Shown here piece after piece: positions 5,919 to 12,537 of a DNA stretch of 28,034 bases (position 1 is its first letter; each line of letters opens with the position of its first letter). The notes under the pieces are model-generated. The model ran no database searches. It saw only the letters and a program-made list of their open reading frames with translations, and was not told the DNA's origin. Source of the DNA: a virus; the IMG/VR virus record IMGVR_UViG_3300047276_000276, positions 1 to 28,034 of that record. One strand, written 5' to 3'. Made by a program: the position numbers and the translations under genes.

Positions 5919-6655
5919 AGCTCCTGATCGACGCCGAGGTCTACCTGTTCCGCTGCGCCACCGCGGCGGAATGGGAGGCCGAGTGGGATGACGGCGACTG
6001 GACCTACCTGTGTCGCCACCACGATGCGCAGGCCAACTTCCAGGAGTTGATCGCCGAGATCCGCGAAGGCGCCCCCGACCACCAGCCCGTCCTGGTCTTC
6101 GGGGATCGCGTCTCCTTTCGCTATGGCGTGTGGCCCCAGTACAAGGCCAACCGCAGGAAGTACCGCAGGCCAGCCGGCTTCAAGCAGCTGATCGAGTGGG
6201 TCGAGAAGGCGGCGCAGTCCCGCGGCTGGGACGTTGCGCGCCTACCTGACATCGAAGGCGACGACGTGCTCGGCGTGCTTTACGAAGACGGCGACGTGAT
6301 CGCATCCCTCGACAAAGACCTGCTCACCATCCCCGGCCTGCACCTGCGCAATGGCGAGATCATTCACGCCAGCAGGCTCGAGGCTGATCGCACCTTCTAC
6401 GCCCAGGTGCTGACTGGCGATGCAACTGATAACTACCCCGGCTGCCCTGGCTATGGCCCGGTGACAGCGGAGAGGGCCTTGGCCAGTTGCTCTACGGAGG
6501 TGGAGATGTGGCAGACGGTGCTTGCCGCCTACGCCAAGAAGGAGCTCAGCGAGGACTATGCGATCACCCAAGCCAGGTGTGCTCGCATCCTTCGGCCTGG
6601 TGAGTATGACTTGCAAACCGGCACTCCCCTGCTATGGAGCCCGCCGGTAGCCTGA
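5915..6655 (+). CDS. 5'-3' exonuclease (T7 gp6-like)
   Basis: 246-residue FEN/PIN-type exonuclease. In T7 the equivalent enzyme degrades host DNA to nucleotides and removes RNA primers. Metal-binding acidic residues are visible in order: D6 in LLIDAEV, E114-G-D116-D117, D133-K-D135 in SLDKD, and D169/D172 in TGDATDNYPG followed by the helix-hairpin GCPGYGP. The PQYKANR motif near residue 75 matches the gp6 YKANR signature, and the C-terminal ARILRPGEYD...LLW mirrors the end of T7 gp6. T7 gp6 is about 300 residues, so this version is compact. Start is GTG 5915, backed by AGGAGG at 5902-5907 (seven-base spacing) and a four-base overlap with the previous stop. It is the last gene of the first operon; a promoter-like site follows immediately. 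Confidence 0.9.
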   Translation: MKLLIDAEVYLFRCATAAEWEAEWDDGDWTYLCRHHDAQANFQELIAEIREGAPDHQPVLVFGDRVSFRYGVWPQYKANRRKYRRPAGFKQLIEWVEKAAQSRGWDVARLPDIEGDDVLGVLYEDGDVIASLDKDLLTIPGLHLRNGEIIHASRLEADRTFYAQVLTGDATDNYPGCPGYGPVTAERALASCSTEVEMWQTVLAAYAKKELSEDYAITQARCARILRPGEYDLQTGTPLLWSPPVA

Positions 6656-6661
6656 CTACAT

Positions 6662-6676
6662 CTGCAGGCCTGTAGT
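6662..6676 (+). promoter_or_regulatory. Weak phage-type promoter before the structural block
   Basis: CTGCAGGCCTGTAGT agrees with the promoter at 2521 at 11 of 15 positions, including the C-C-y-G-T-A-G core. It lies between the exonuclease and the structural genes, where a T7-like phage would need a promoter. It also sits in an inverted repeat, CTACA at 6656-6660 and TGTAG at 6671-6675, and contains the start codon of the next gene, so a transcript starting here would be almost leaderless. Confidence 0.4.
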
Positions 6677-6866
6677 GGTTGCGCTGCCTCCGATCTCTGA
6701 GCGCCTTGTGAGTGCATTGGCGCAGAAGTTCCCGGATCGTGCGCCTGATCTGCAGTGGACCGAAAAGGAGGTCTGGTTCCGCTCCGGCCAGGCCTCTGTG
6801 GTCCGCTTCCTGATCACTGCAATGCAGGAGCAATTCGAGAAAGGTGTTGATCTGGAGGTGGGCTGA
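6675..6866 (+). CDS. Hypothetical small protein, 63 aa
   Basis: 63-residue protein between exonuclease and the first virion genes, a place where T7-like phages commonly carry a short gene. The sequence (ISERLVSALAQKFPDRAPDL..., WTEKEVWFRSGQASVVRFL, then a C-terminal helix) reads as helix-strand-helix. I recall similar short proteins in cyanopodoviruses but cannot give a function. GTG 6675 is the only reasonable start and overlaps the promoter-like site; no Shine-Dalgarno is visible. The end of the gene contains GGAGGTGGG, which serves the next start. Confidence 0.55.
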   Translation: MVALPPISERLVSALAQKFPDRAPDLQWTEKEVWFRSGQASVVRFLITAMQEQFEKGVDLEVG

Positions 6867-7417
6867 TGTGCGTTGGAGGCGGCGGCGGGAGTGTCCCGGC
6901 AGCCCGGATCACTGACCCACTGCGGGGCACCAAGCAATACAAGCAGGCCACGCAACGGGTCCAGCGGGTGAAAGCGCGCAAGGACCAGATGAGCCCGGCC
7001 GCCTACAAAGAAAAGCTGGGCAACGCCAGGCAGCAGCGCAAGGCGGTCAAGACCAAATACAAAGACCCCCGCGCCAACCGGGTTGAGAACGACACCCAGT
7101 TCATGTGGGACAAGGTCAAAGACCTGCTGGCCCCAGACAACACGCTGAACCTGGCGCAGGATCTCCTGAACCAGTCGAACCAGGGGCTGCAGGACACGCT
7201 GACGCAGCTCAAGGATCTGTCGGAGATGGCGGCCGACAACCAGCAGCTGCTGCAGCAAGACGCCATGCGGCAGAGCTTGCTGAAGGGCGCACCCCCGCCA
7301 GAGGACAGCGCTGATCGGCCGGTGATCGGCCGGTTCCGCGACGAGAACTACAGGCCTGGGCAGACCAGGCAGGCGCTGCGGATTGACCGCACCCCCTCCA
7401 GCACCCTCACCATCTAG
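6866..7417 (+). CDS. Putative small virion protein, position of T7 gp6.7
   Basis: 183 residues, beginning MCVGGGGGS, then a very basic helical stretch (residues ~15-70: Lys/Arg-rich with KQATQRVQRVKARKDQ), a long Gln-rich coiled-coil-like region (~85-135, LLNQSNQGLQDTLTQLKDL) and a tail ending ALRIDRTPSSTLTI. The MC start followed by a disordered region and the basic tail finishing in a hydrophobic-x-I are like T7 gp6.7 and gp7.3, minor virion proteins that leave the head early in ejection and contribute to tail assembly. The family link is by position and general shape, not by a clear domain. ATG 6866 overlaps the previous stop by one base with a good upstream Shine-Dalgarno. Confidence 0.6.
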   Translation: MCVGGGGGSVPAARITDPLRGTKQYKQATQRVQRVKARKDQMSPAAYKEKLGNARQQRKAVKTKYKDPRANRVENDTQFMWDKVKDLLAPDNTLNLAQDLLNQSNQGLQDTLTQLKDLSEMAADNQQLLQQDAMRQSLLKGAPPPEDSADRPVIGRFRDENYRPGQTRQALRIDRTPSSTLTI

Positions 7418-7428
7418 GAGCACGACCG

Positions 7429-8169
7429 ATGGCCAAGAACGCCAACAAAAAGATCAAGCAGGCCCTGCAGGGCAACAACAAACTGACCAGGTCCGAGATT
7501 CAAAATCTCAACAACGCCGGCATTTCCACCGCGAAGATCCTCACCGTCGCCGCCAAGAACGACGCAACGATTGGGGATAGAGCGCAGGAGGCCTACAACA
7601 TTGACCAGAACAAGAAGGGCGTTATCAGCTACACGCCAACGGCAATGGACGCAGCCCCAAAGCCTGGCTCTGGCTGGGCTGTTACCGGCTCGCAGACAAC
7701 GCGGTCGCCCGTAATGAAAGGGGAGAGCTCCACCACGACTCTGCCGACCTACAGCTTTATGCCTTCTACGAAGGTGACGGTCAACAAGGGGCCGGCAGAC
7801 CCTGCCACAGCAACCGATACGACGCAGGCACCCGCATCAAATCAAACTCAGCAGTGGTCTGACTCGGTTGATGCCGGCACGCAGGCAATGATCGACGCGA
7901 TCAATGCGTCAGTCGCCCAGAACCAGGCGAACCAAGACCTCTACATGGGGATGATCAATGACTTGATGAGCCAGATGTCGGCTGCGAATACACAGCAGCA
8001 GCAGATGTCGGCCACGCCTTACGCCGTAATGACGACCACCAGCGCTCCGGCGCAAGGCGCGCAGGTGACGCAGGCCATCAACCGTCGCCTCAAGAACCTC
8101 AACACCTCGTTGGCGATCTCGCCGACTGAGACCGCAACGGCCGGCACTGGCCTCAACATCCCCGTCTGA
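7429..8169 (+). CDS. Putative virion/tail assembly protein, position of T7 gp7.3
   Basis: 246 residues. A basic N-terminus (MAKNANKKIKQAL, like the Lys-rich start of T7 gp7.3) is followed by a helical segment, a long Thr/Ser/Ala/Pro-rich disordered middle (~65-130), a Gln-rich region with QQQQ, and a C-terminal tail RRLKNLNTSLAISPTE...GTGLNIPV. The final pattern, a basic stretch, L-x-I, small polar residues, then L-N-I, is strikingly like the end of T7 gp7.3 (LSV...GGGINI) and also like the preceding gene product. The portal gene follows directly, as in T7. A good AGGAG lies at 7416-7420, eight bases before ATG 7429. The DNA here is less GC-rich than its neighbours. The assignment is inference from position, composition and tail motif. 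Confidence 0.6.
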   Translation: MAKNANKKIKQALQGNNKLTRSEIQNLNNAGISTAKILTVAAKNDATIGDRAQEAYNIDQNKKGVISYTPTAMDAAPKPGSGWAVTGSQTTRSPVMKGESSTTTLPTYSFMPSTKVTVNKGPADPATATDTTQAPASNQTQQWSDSVDAGTQAMIDAINASVAQNQANQDLYMGMINDLMSQMSAANTQQQQMSATPYAVMTTTSAPAQGAQVTQAINRRLKNLNTSLAISPTETATAGTGLNIPV

Positions 8170-8171
8170 TC

Positions 8172-9788
8172 ATGGCCACTGCAGCGCAGCGTTACCGGGC
8201 CCTCGAGTCCGATCGGAACTACTACCTCGAGCGGGGGCGGGAGGCTGCGCGGCTGACCCTTCCCTACCTCGTGCCATCCAGCAACGAGCCCACCAAGGGG
8301 AACAAAGAAGTGTTCCCCCTTCCGTGGAATGGCATCGGCGCCCGGGGCGTGCTCAATTTGGCGAGCCGGATGCTTTTGGCTCTTCTCCCTCCAACGCAGA
8401 GCTTCTTTCGGTTCACGCTCAACGAGATGGAGATGATCCGCCAGGGCATCGAAACCTCCCAGAAGTCAGAGTTTGATTCGGCCCTGGCAAAGATGGAGCA
8501 GGAAGTGCTCCGCTCGATCGAGGGCACCAACGATCGGGTCGCCTTCCATGAGGCGCTGCTGTGGCTGATCGTCTGCGGCAACGTGCTGCTCTACGTCGGC
8601 AAAGACGGGCTGAAGGTTTATCACCTGAACCGCTACGTCTGCTCGCGCGACCCCATGGGCAATCCCCTGGAGGTGGTGACGTGCGAGGAGCTGGCGATGA
8701 ACACGCTCCCGCCCGAGATCAAGGCGCTGCTCGAGGAGGACGAGGACGACGTTGTCGGCCGCCTGGCCAAGGACGACTACGACGAGATCGGCGAGTACGA
8801 CAAGACGGTCAAGGTCTACACCTGCGTTCACTGGGAGAAGGGCAAGGTCGAGTGGTATCAGGAGGTCAAGGGCAAGCGGATCCCCGGCAGCGAGGGCGAG
8901 GCCCCGATCGAGTCGAACCCGTGGATGCCACTGCGCATGTCCCGCGTGGATGGCCAGCCCTACGGGGTGGGCTACGTCGAGTCAGCCGCGCTGGCTGATC
9001 TCAAGACGGCTGAAGCCCTAAGCCAGGCGGTGGCCGAAGGCTCCCTGGCCAGCGCTGCGATCCGATTCCTGGTGCGCCCCAATGGCGTCACCAAGGCCAA
9101 GGCCCTGGCGGATGCTGCCAACGGCGCCTTTGTTGTCGGCGACATCAATGACGTCCAGGCCCTGCAGGTGCAGAAGGCCGGCGACATGCAGGTGGCCATG
9201 GCCGGCCTGGCCAGGGTTGAGGCCCGCCTCAGCCAAGCGTTCATGCTCGCCGACGTGCGCGACAGCGAGCGCACCACCGCAGAAGAGGTCCGCCTCCAGG
9301 CGCTGCAGATCGAGAACTCCCTTGGCTCGATCTATTCGATCCTCACCACCGAGTTCCAGACCCCCTACGTCACCCGCAAGCTGGATCTGCTGATCCGCCA
9401 AGGCAAGCTCCAGCCCCTGCCCAAGGAGCTGGTGCGCCCAGTGGTCAGCGTGGGCCTGGCTGCCGTTGGCCGCAGCAATGACCTCGAACGGGTGGTGCGC
9501 TTTGTCAGCACCATCGCCGAGCTCGGCAACGCCATTGGCCAGCAGGAGGTGACGATGCGGGTCAACCCCTCTGAGTTGATCCGCCGACTCGCCGCCTCCA
9601 TGGGCGTCGACACCGTTGGCCTAATCAAGACCGACGAGGAAGTCGCCGCCGAGCAGCAGCAGGCCCAGCAGATGGCGCTTGCTCAGCAGGCCATGGCGTC
9701 ACCCATGGCCGACCCGCAGAAACAGGCCGAGGCCGCTGCCATCGAGCAGCAGCTGGCCAACCCTGACCAACCCACCGAACCGCAATGA
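8172..9788 (+). CDS. Portal (head-to-tail connector) protein, T7 gp8-like
   Basis: 538 residues, almost the same size as T7 gp8 (536). Forms the dodecameric ring at the capsid vertex through which DNA is packaged and ejected and on which the tail is built. Clear family landmarks: PWNGIGARGVLNLASRMLLALLPP (T7 PWQAVGARGLNNLASKLMLALFP) near residues 52-75, CGNVLLYV near 135, YVCSRDPMGNPLEVVT near 155, RMSRVDGQPYGVGYVE near 255, and EARLSQAFMLADVRDSERTTAEEVR near 350. The C-terminal 50 residues are Gln/Ala-rich. The ORF begins two bases after the previous stop with no separate ribosome binding site and overlaps the scaffold start by four bases, so it is translated as part of the head operon. Confidence 0.97.
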   Translation: MATAAQRYRALESDRNYYLERGREAARLTLPYLVPSSNEPTKGNKEVFPLPWNGIGARGVLNLASRMLLALLPPTQSFFRFTLNEMEMIRQGIETSQKSEFDSALAKMEQEVLRSIEGTNDRVAFHEALLWLIVCGNVLLYVGKDGLKVYHLNRYVCSRDPMGNPLEVVTCEELAMNTLPPEIKALLEEDEDDVVGRLAKDDYDEIGEYDKTVKVYTCVHWEKGKVEWYQEVKGKRIPGSEGEAPIESNPWMPLRMSRVDGQPYGVGYVESAALADLKTAEALSQAVAEGSLASAAIRFLVRPNGVTKAKALADAANGAFVVGDINDVQALQVQKAGDMQVAMAGLARVEARLSQAFMLADVRDSERTTAEEVRLQALQIENSLGSIYSILTTEFQTPYVTRKLDLLIRQGKLQPLPKELVRPVVSVGLAAVGRSNDLERVVRFVSTIAELGNAIGQQEVTMRVNPSELIRRLAASMGVDTVGLIKTDEEVAAEQQQAQQMALAQQAMASPMADPQKQAEAAAIEQQLANPDQPTEPQ

Positions 9789-10645
9789 CCCAAGCACCCG
9801 TCGACAACAGCCTCAGCACAGCTGAAGCCATCCACGAAACGCCGGTCGCCCCCGGGCAGGAGAGCCTGCTCGAGGAGTTCCTGGCAGAACGGGACGCTGA
9901 ACAGGCTGAGCCGGAGAAGATCCTCGGCAAGTTCAACAGCCAGGAGGAGCTGGCCAAGGCGTATCAGGAGCTGGAAAGGAAACTGGGCCAGCCCAAAGAC
10001 CAGCCCGCGGAGACCTTGCCTTCACCCCCCAAGGCTTACACCCGGGAGGAAGGCGTCAAGGAGTACGGCGAGTTTCTGGCCGGCAAGTTTGAGGAAGCTG
10101 AGTTCAACCCCTACGAAATGGCTGCCGCCTTTGAGGCAGGCCAGGACGTCGAGTCGTTCATGGCCAAGCTCGAGGGCGTTGGCATCCCCCGCTCCATCGT
10201 CGAGCGCTACCTCGAAGGCGGCTACGAATCCGCGCCTGGGTCCGTTGAACTCAGTGCTGAGGATCAGGCCGAGATCAAAGGCCTGGTCGGCGGCGAGGAG
10301 CAGTTCCAGCAGCTGTCGGCCTGGGTGAAAGAGAACGTCCCCCAGGACGAGATCGACGAATACAACGCAGTGGTCGCGGCTGGGAACAAAGAGGCGATCC
10401 GCTGGGCGCTGAAAGCGATGCAGGCACGGGCATCCCAGGGCAGCGCACCCAAGCAGGCAACCCTTAAGGAGCCGGAGCTGGTGGGCAGCGGCCGCGCGCC
10501 ATCGGCCGGCAAGACATTCGAGTCGAAAGCCCAAGTTCTCGAGGCGATGAACAAACTCAACGGCAAGCGTCAGCGCCTGTACGACGTTGACGAGGCCTAC
10601 CGCGCGCAGGTGATTCGGATGTTGGACGCTTCCGACGTGTTCTAG
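9785..10645 (+). CDS. Capsid assembly scaffolding protein, T7 gp9-like
   Basis: 286 residues (T7 gp9 is about 307). Acidic protein expected to direct procapsid assembly and then leave. The N-terminal ~80 residues are strongly acidic and disordered, with SLLEEFLAERDAEQAEPEKILGKF followed by SQEELAKAYQELERKLG, a segment very common in podovirus scaffolds. The centre is helical and Glu-rich, and the C-terminal ~40 residues are basic (NGKRQRLYDVDEAYRAQVIRM), the part that usually contacts the coat protein. Position between portal and major capsid confirms the role. The start overlaps the portal stop by four bases; the end is followed by a structured 112-base spacer. Confidence 0.92.
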   Translation: MTQAPVDNSLSTAEAIHETPVAPGQESLLEEFLAERDAEQAEPEKILGKFNSQEELAKAYQELERKLGQPKDQPAETLPSPPKAYTREEGVKEYGEFLAGKFEEAEFNPYEMAAAFEAGQDVESFMAKLEGVGIPRSIVERYLEGGYESAPGSVELSAEDQAEIKGLVGGEEQFQQLSAWVKENVPQDEIDEYNAVVAAGNKEAIRWALKAMQARASQGSAPKQATLKEPELVGSGRAPSAGKTFESKAQVLEAMNKLNGKRQRLYDVDEAYRAQVIRMLDASDVF

Positions 10646-10654
10646 TTACTCTCA

Positions 10655-10697
10655 AGGGAGGCAAGTTCTACACCCCCGTAACTGAACGGGCCTCCCT
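10655..10697 (+). other. Long hairpin enclosing the capsid promoter
   Basis: Perfect eight-base arms AGGGAGGC (10655-10662) and GCCTCCCT (10690-10697), then an inner stem GTTC (10665-10668)/GAAC (10684-10687) and a further TAC/GTA pairing around a run of five C. The loop region is the promoter at 10668-10682. Read-through RNA would fold strongly here, so this may be a processing site (RNase III-like, as before T7 gene 10) or a weak barrier; RNA started at the inner promoter would contain only the right arm. Confidence 0.55.
10668..10682 (+). promoter_or_regulatory. Phage promoter for the major capsid gene
   Basis: CTACACCCCCGTAAC is the same motif as at 2521 and 27612, with the final GTAA identical to the end of the Syn5 promoter as I remember it. 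It is the equivalent of the T7 phi-10 promoter upstream of the capsid gene. It would give a leader of about 80 bases carrying the hairpin at 10722-10746. Confidence 0.6.
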
Positions 10698-10721
10698 AGG
10701 GAGACAACCCGGTGCAGAGGG

Positions 10722-10746
10722 GAAGAAGTCAGCCGATCACTTCTTC
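10722..10746 (+). other. Stem-loop in the capsid mRNA leader
   Basis: GAAGAAGT (10722-10729) and ACTTCTTC (10739-10746) form a perfect eight-pair stem with a nine-base loop, extendable by G-U pairs to the following TT. It ends 11 bases before the capsid ATG. No Shine-Dalgarno lies in the usual window; the nearest purine run (GAGGGGAAG) is at the foot of this stem, so folding would bring it close to the start codon. Could stabilise the mRNA or control initiation. Confidence 0.5.
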
Positions 10747-10757
10747 TTTGAAACACC

Positions 10758-11768
10758 ATGGCTACCCCTCCCGATGCCGCGCTTCAGCGGCTTGGTCAAA
10801 TCAAAGGCACGGGCGATGACCGTGCCCTATTTCTCAAGCTCGGCGCTGCCGAAGTTCTCGATGCGTTCGAGCGCACCACCGTCTTCAAGGGCAAAACCCG
10901 CGAGCGCAACATCAAAGGTGGGAAGTCGGTTGCCTTCCCAATCACCGGGAAAATGGCAGCGAGATACCACTCGCCCGGCGTTCCGATTCTCGGTGAAGGC
11001 AACAACCCTTCCGACCTGAACGAGCGCCTCATTGAGCTCGACGGCCTGATGATCGCCGACGCTGCTGTGGCAGAGATCGACGAGCTGATGGCGTACTACG
11101 ACGTACGCCAGATCTACACCACCGAACTCGGCCGGGCCCTGGCCTACGAGTACGACAAGCGTGTGGCTCGCATCCTGTTCGCCGCCGCCTCCAATGTCAC
11201 CGAGCCCCTGGGCAAGGCTGGCAACGCTGGCCGCATCGGCGCGGGCAAGACCCTCACCGCTGGCTACGCCGCTGCCACCAACCAAGCCAAGGGCGACGAG
11301 CTGGTCGACGCGATCTTCGCTGCACGGGTGAACTTCGATAAGAAGGACGTCCCCGTTGACGGCATGTATGCCGTGTTTGCGCCCGAAGAGTATTACTACA
11401 TCACGCAATCTTCGCGCGCGATCAACGCGGACTTCAACGGCGGCAGTGGCGGCAACGGCACCATCGCCAGCGGCAAGACCCTGCAGGTGGCCGGCATCCC
11501 CATCCTGATGTCGAACCACGTCACCCAGGCGGCTTACACCAACGTCACCGGCGACAAGAACACTGACTACGCTCAGGATCTGTCGAAGTGCCGCGGCCTC
11601 ATCTTCAACAAGGAAGCCGCCGGCGTGGTGACTCTGATGAGCCCCTCTCTGCAGATCACCAACGGCGACTGGAACGTCCAGATGCAAGCAACCCTGATGG
11701 TGGCCCGCCAAGCCATCGGCATGGGCGTGCTTCGCGCTGAGGCCGCCTACAAGGTCGTGGTGCCTTAG
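10758..11768 (+). CDS. Major capsid protein, T7 gp10-like
   Basis: 336 residues (T7 gp10A is 345). HK97-fold coat protein that builds the T=7 icosahedral shell. Matches along the length: DDRALFLKLGAAEVLDAFERTTVFKGK (T7 DKLALFLKVFGGEVLTAFARTSV), IKGGKSVAFPITGKMAARYHSPG (T7 ISSGKSAQFPVLGRTQAAYLAPG), LIELDGLMIADAAVAEIDELMAYYDVR (T7 ITIDGLLTADVLIYDIEDAMNHYDVR), and VPVDGMYAVFAPEEYYYI in the second half. No sign of a frameshift extension of the gp10B type was seen. The gene has its own promoter and structured leader before it and a strong intrinsic terminator after it, which would give it high, separately set expression. Confidence 0.97.
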   Translation: MATPPDAALQRLGQIKGTGDDRALFLKLGAAEVLDAFERTTVFKGKTRERNIKGGKSVAFPITGKMAARYHSPGVPILGEGNNPSDLNERLIELDGLMIADAAVAEIDELMAYYDVRQIYTTELGRALAYEYDKRVARILFAAASNVTEPLGKAGNAGRIGAGKTLTAGYAAATNQAKGDELVDAIFAARVNFDKKDVPVDGMYAVFAPEEYYYITQSSRAINADFNGGSGGNGTIASGKTLQVAGIPILMSNHVTQAAYTNVTGDKNTDYAQDLSKCRGLIFNKEAAGVVTLMSPSLQITNGDWNVQMQATLMVARQAIGMGVLRAEAAYKVVVP

Positions 11769-11806
11769 GCTTCTATCCGACTCCCGCGAGTCGAGTGGAA
11801 TGAGTT

Positions 11807-11834
11807 GGGGCTGGCTACGGCTGGCCCCTTTTTT
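11807..11834 (+). terminator. Intrinsic terminator after the capsid gene
   Basis: Nine-pair stem GGGGCTGGC (11807-11815) with GCTGGCCCC (11820-11828), two of the pairs being G-U, closed by a TACG loop. C(UACG)G is the very stable UNCG tetraloop class. Six T follow (11829-11834). It is placed like T7 T-phi just after gene 10. Confidence 0.85.
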
Positions 11835-11855
11835 GTGCGGCTCGTACAGTTAGGG

Positions 11856-11870
11856 CTACGGCCCCGCAGA
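11856..11870 (+). promoter_or_regulatory. Phage promoter upstream of tail tubular protein A
   Basis: CTACGGCCCCGCAGA matches the tail-fibre promoter at 12 of 15 positions. It begins 19 bases before the next start codon, exactly as the SSB promoter does, and lies 22 bases after the capsid terminator, so it would restart transcription of the tail genes. The core has C where the others have T (CCCGCA), so it may be weaker. Confidence 0.45.
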
Positions 11871-11874
11871 GAAA

Positions 11875-12537
11875 ATGGGCACCGCCAACCAGTCACTGAC
11901 GCCAGGGCGGACCAGCCTTCTCGAGGCCGTCAACGTGCTGCTCGAGAACATCGGCGAAGCGCCGGTCGAAACACTCGAGAACGAGCAGGTTGCGGAGGCT
12001 CGAATCGCTGAGCGCACCCTGCTCGAGTTTCACAAGGAAGGGCAATCCAGAGGGTGGGCGTGGAACACCGAATCCGGCTACCCCTTCAGCAAGGACGTCA
12101 CCACCAACACGATCATCGTGCCGGCCAACGTGGTGCGGTGGTCGCCCGATCCGTACCAGTGGGCTGGGCGCTTTCAGCTGCGTGGGCAGAAGGTTTACGA
12201 CCGCGAGAAGCGCACCTCAACTCTGGGTTCTGACATCACTCAGGTGCTGGCTGATGTGGTGTTCCTGCTGCCGTGGGATGACTGCCCAGAGCCTTTCAAC
12301 CGCTGGATCACGATTCGATCCGCTCGTGTCTTCAGTGATCGCGTCCTGAGCTCTGACGCCCTGTTCAAGTACACGGCCATCGACGAGCAGGCAGCGCTGA
12401 ATGAGCTGCTGCGGATGGAGGCCGAGAACGACCACTACAACCTGCTGACCGGCGGCCCTGGCCTGCGCCCCTTCCCGACTTACAGCCCGGGCTACGGCCT
12501 GCTGCGCGGACCGGGAGGAGGGCACCTCATTGGCTGA
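11875..12537 (+). CDS. Tail tubular protein A, T7 gp11-like
   Basis: 220 residues (T7 gp11 is 196). Forms the dodecameric gatekeeper ring joining portal and nozzle and carrying the tail fibres. The N-terminal pattern LTPGRTSLLEAVNVLLENIGEAPVETLE, then ARIAERTLLEFHKEGQSRGWAWNTE, is the characteristic start of this family, followed by WSPDPYQWAGRFQLRGQKVYDREKRT and a WDDCPEPFNRWITIRSARVF segment. The C-terminal tail is Gly/Pro-rich. ATG 11875 sits four bases after the promoter-like site, so it would be read from a very short leader. The gene end carries a strong GGAGGAGGG that serves the overlapping next gene. Confidence 0.95.
   Translation: MGTANQSLTPGRTSLLEAVNVLLENIGEAPVETLENEQVAEARIAERTLLEFHKEGQSRGWAWNTESGYPFSKDVTTNTIIVPANVVRWSPDPYQWAGRFQLRGQKVYDREKRTSTLGSDITQVLADVVFLLPWDDCPEPFNRWITIRSARVFSDRVLSSDALFKYTAIDEQAALNELLRMEAENDHYNLLTGGPGLRPFPTYSPGYGLLRGPGGGHLIG

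Noticed and set aside
7700-7715. CGCCCGTAATG inside the gp7.3-position gene as another phage promoter
   Set aside because: Only the CCCGTAA core agrees; the upstream half does not, and it lies mid-gene.
11779-11792. GACTC-CCGC-GAGTC hairpin after the capsid stop
   Set aside because: Five-pair stem without a T-run, next to a much stronger terminator; not counted as a separate terminator.
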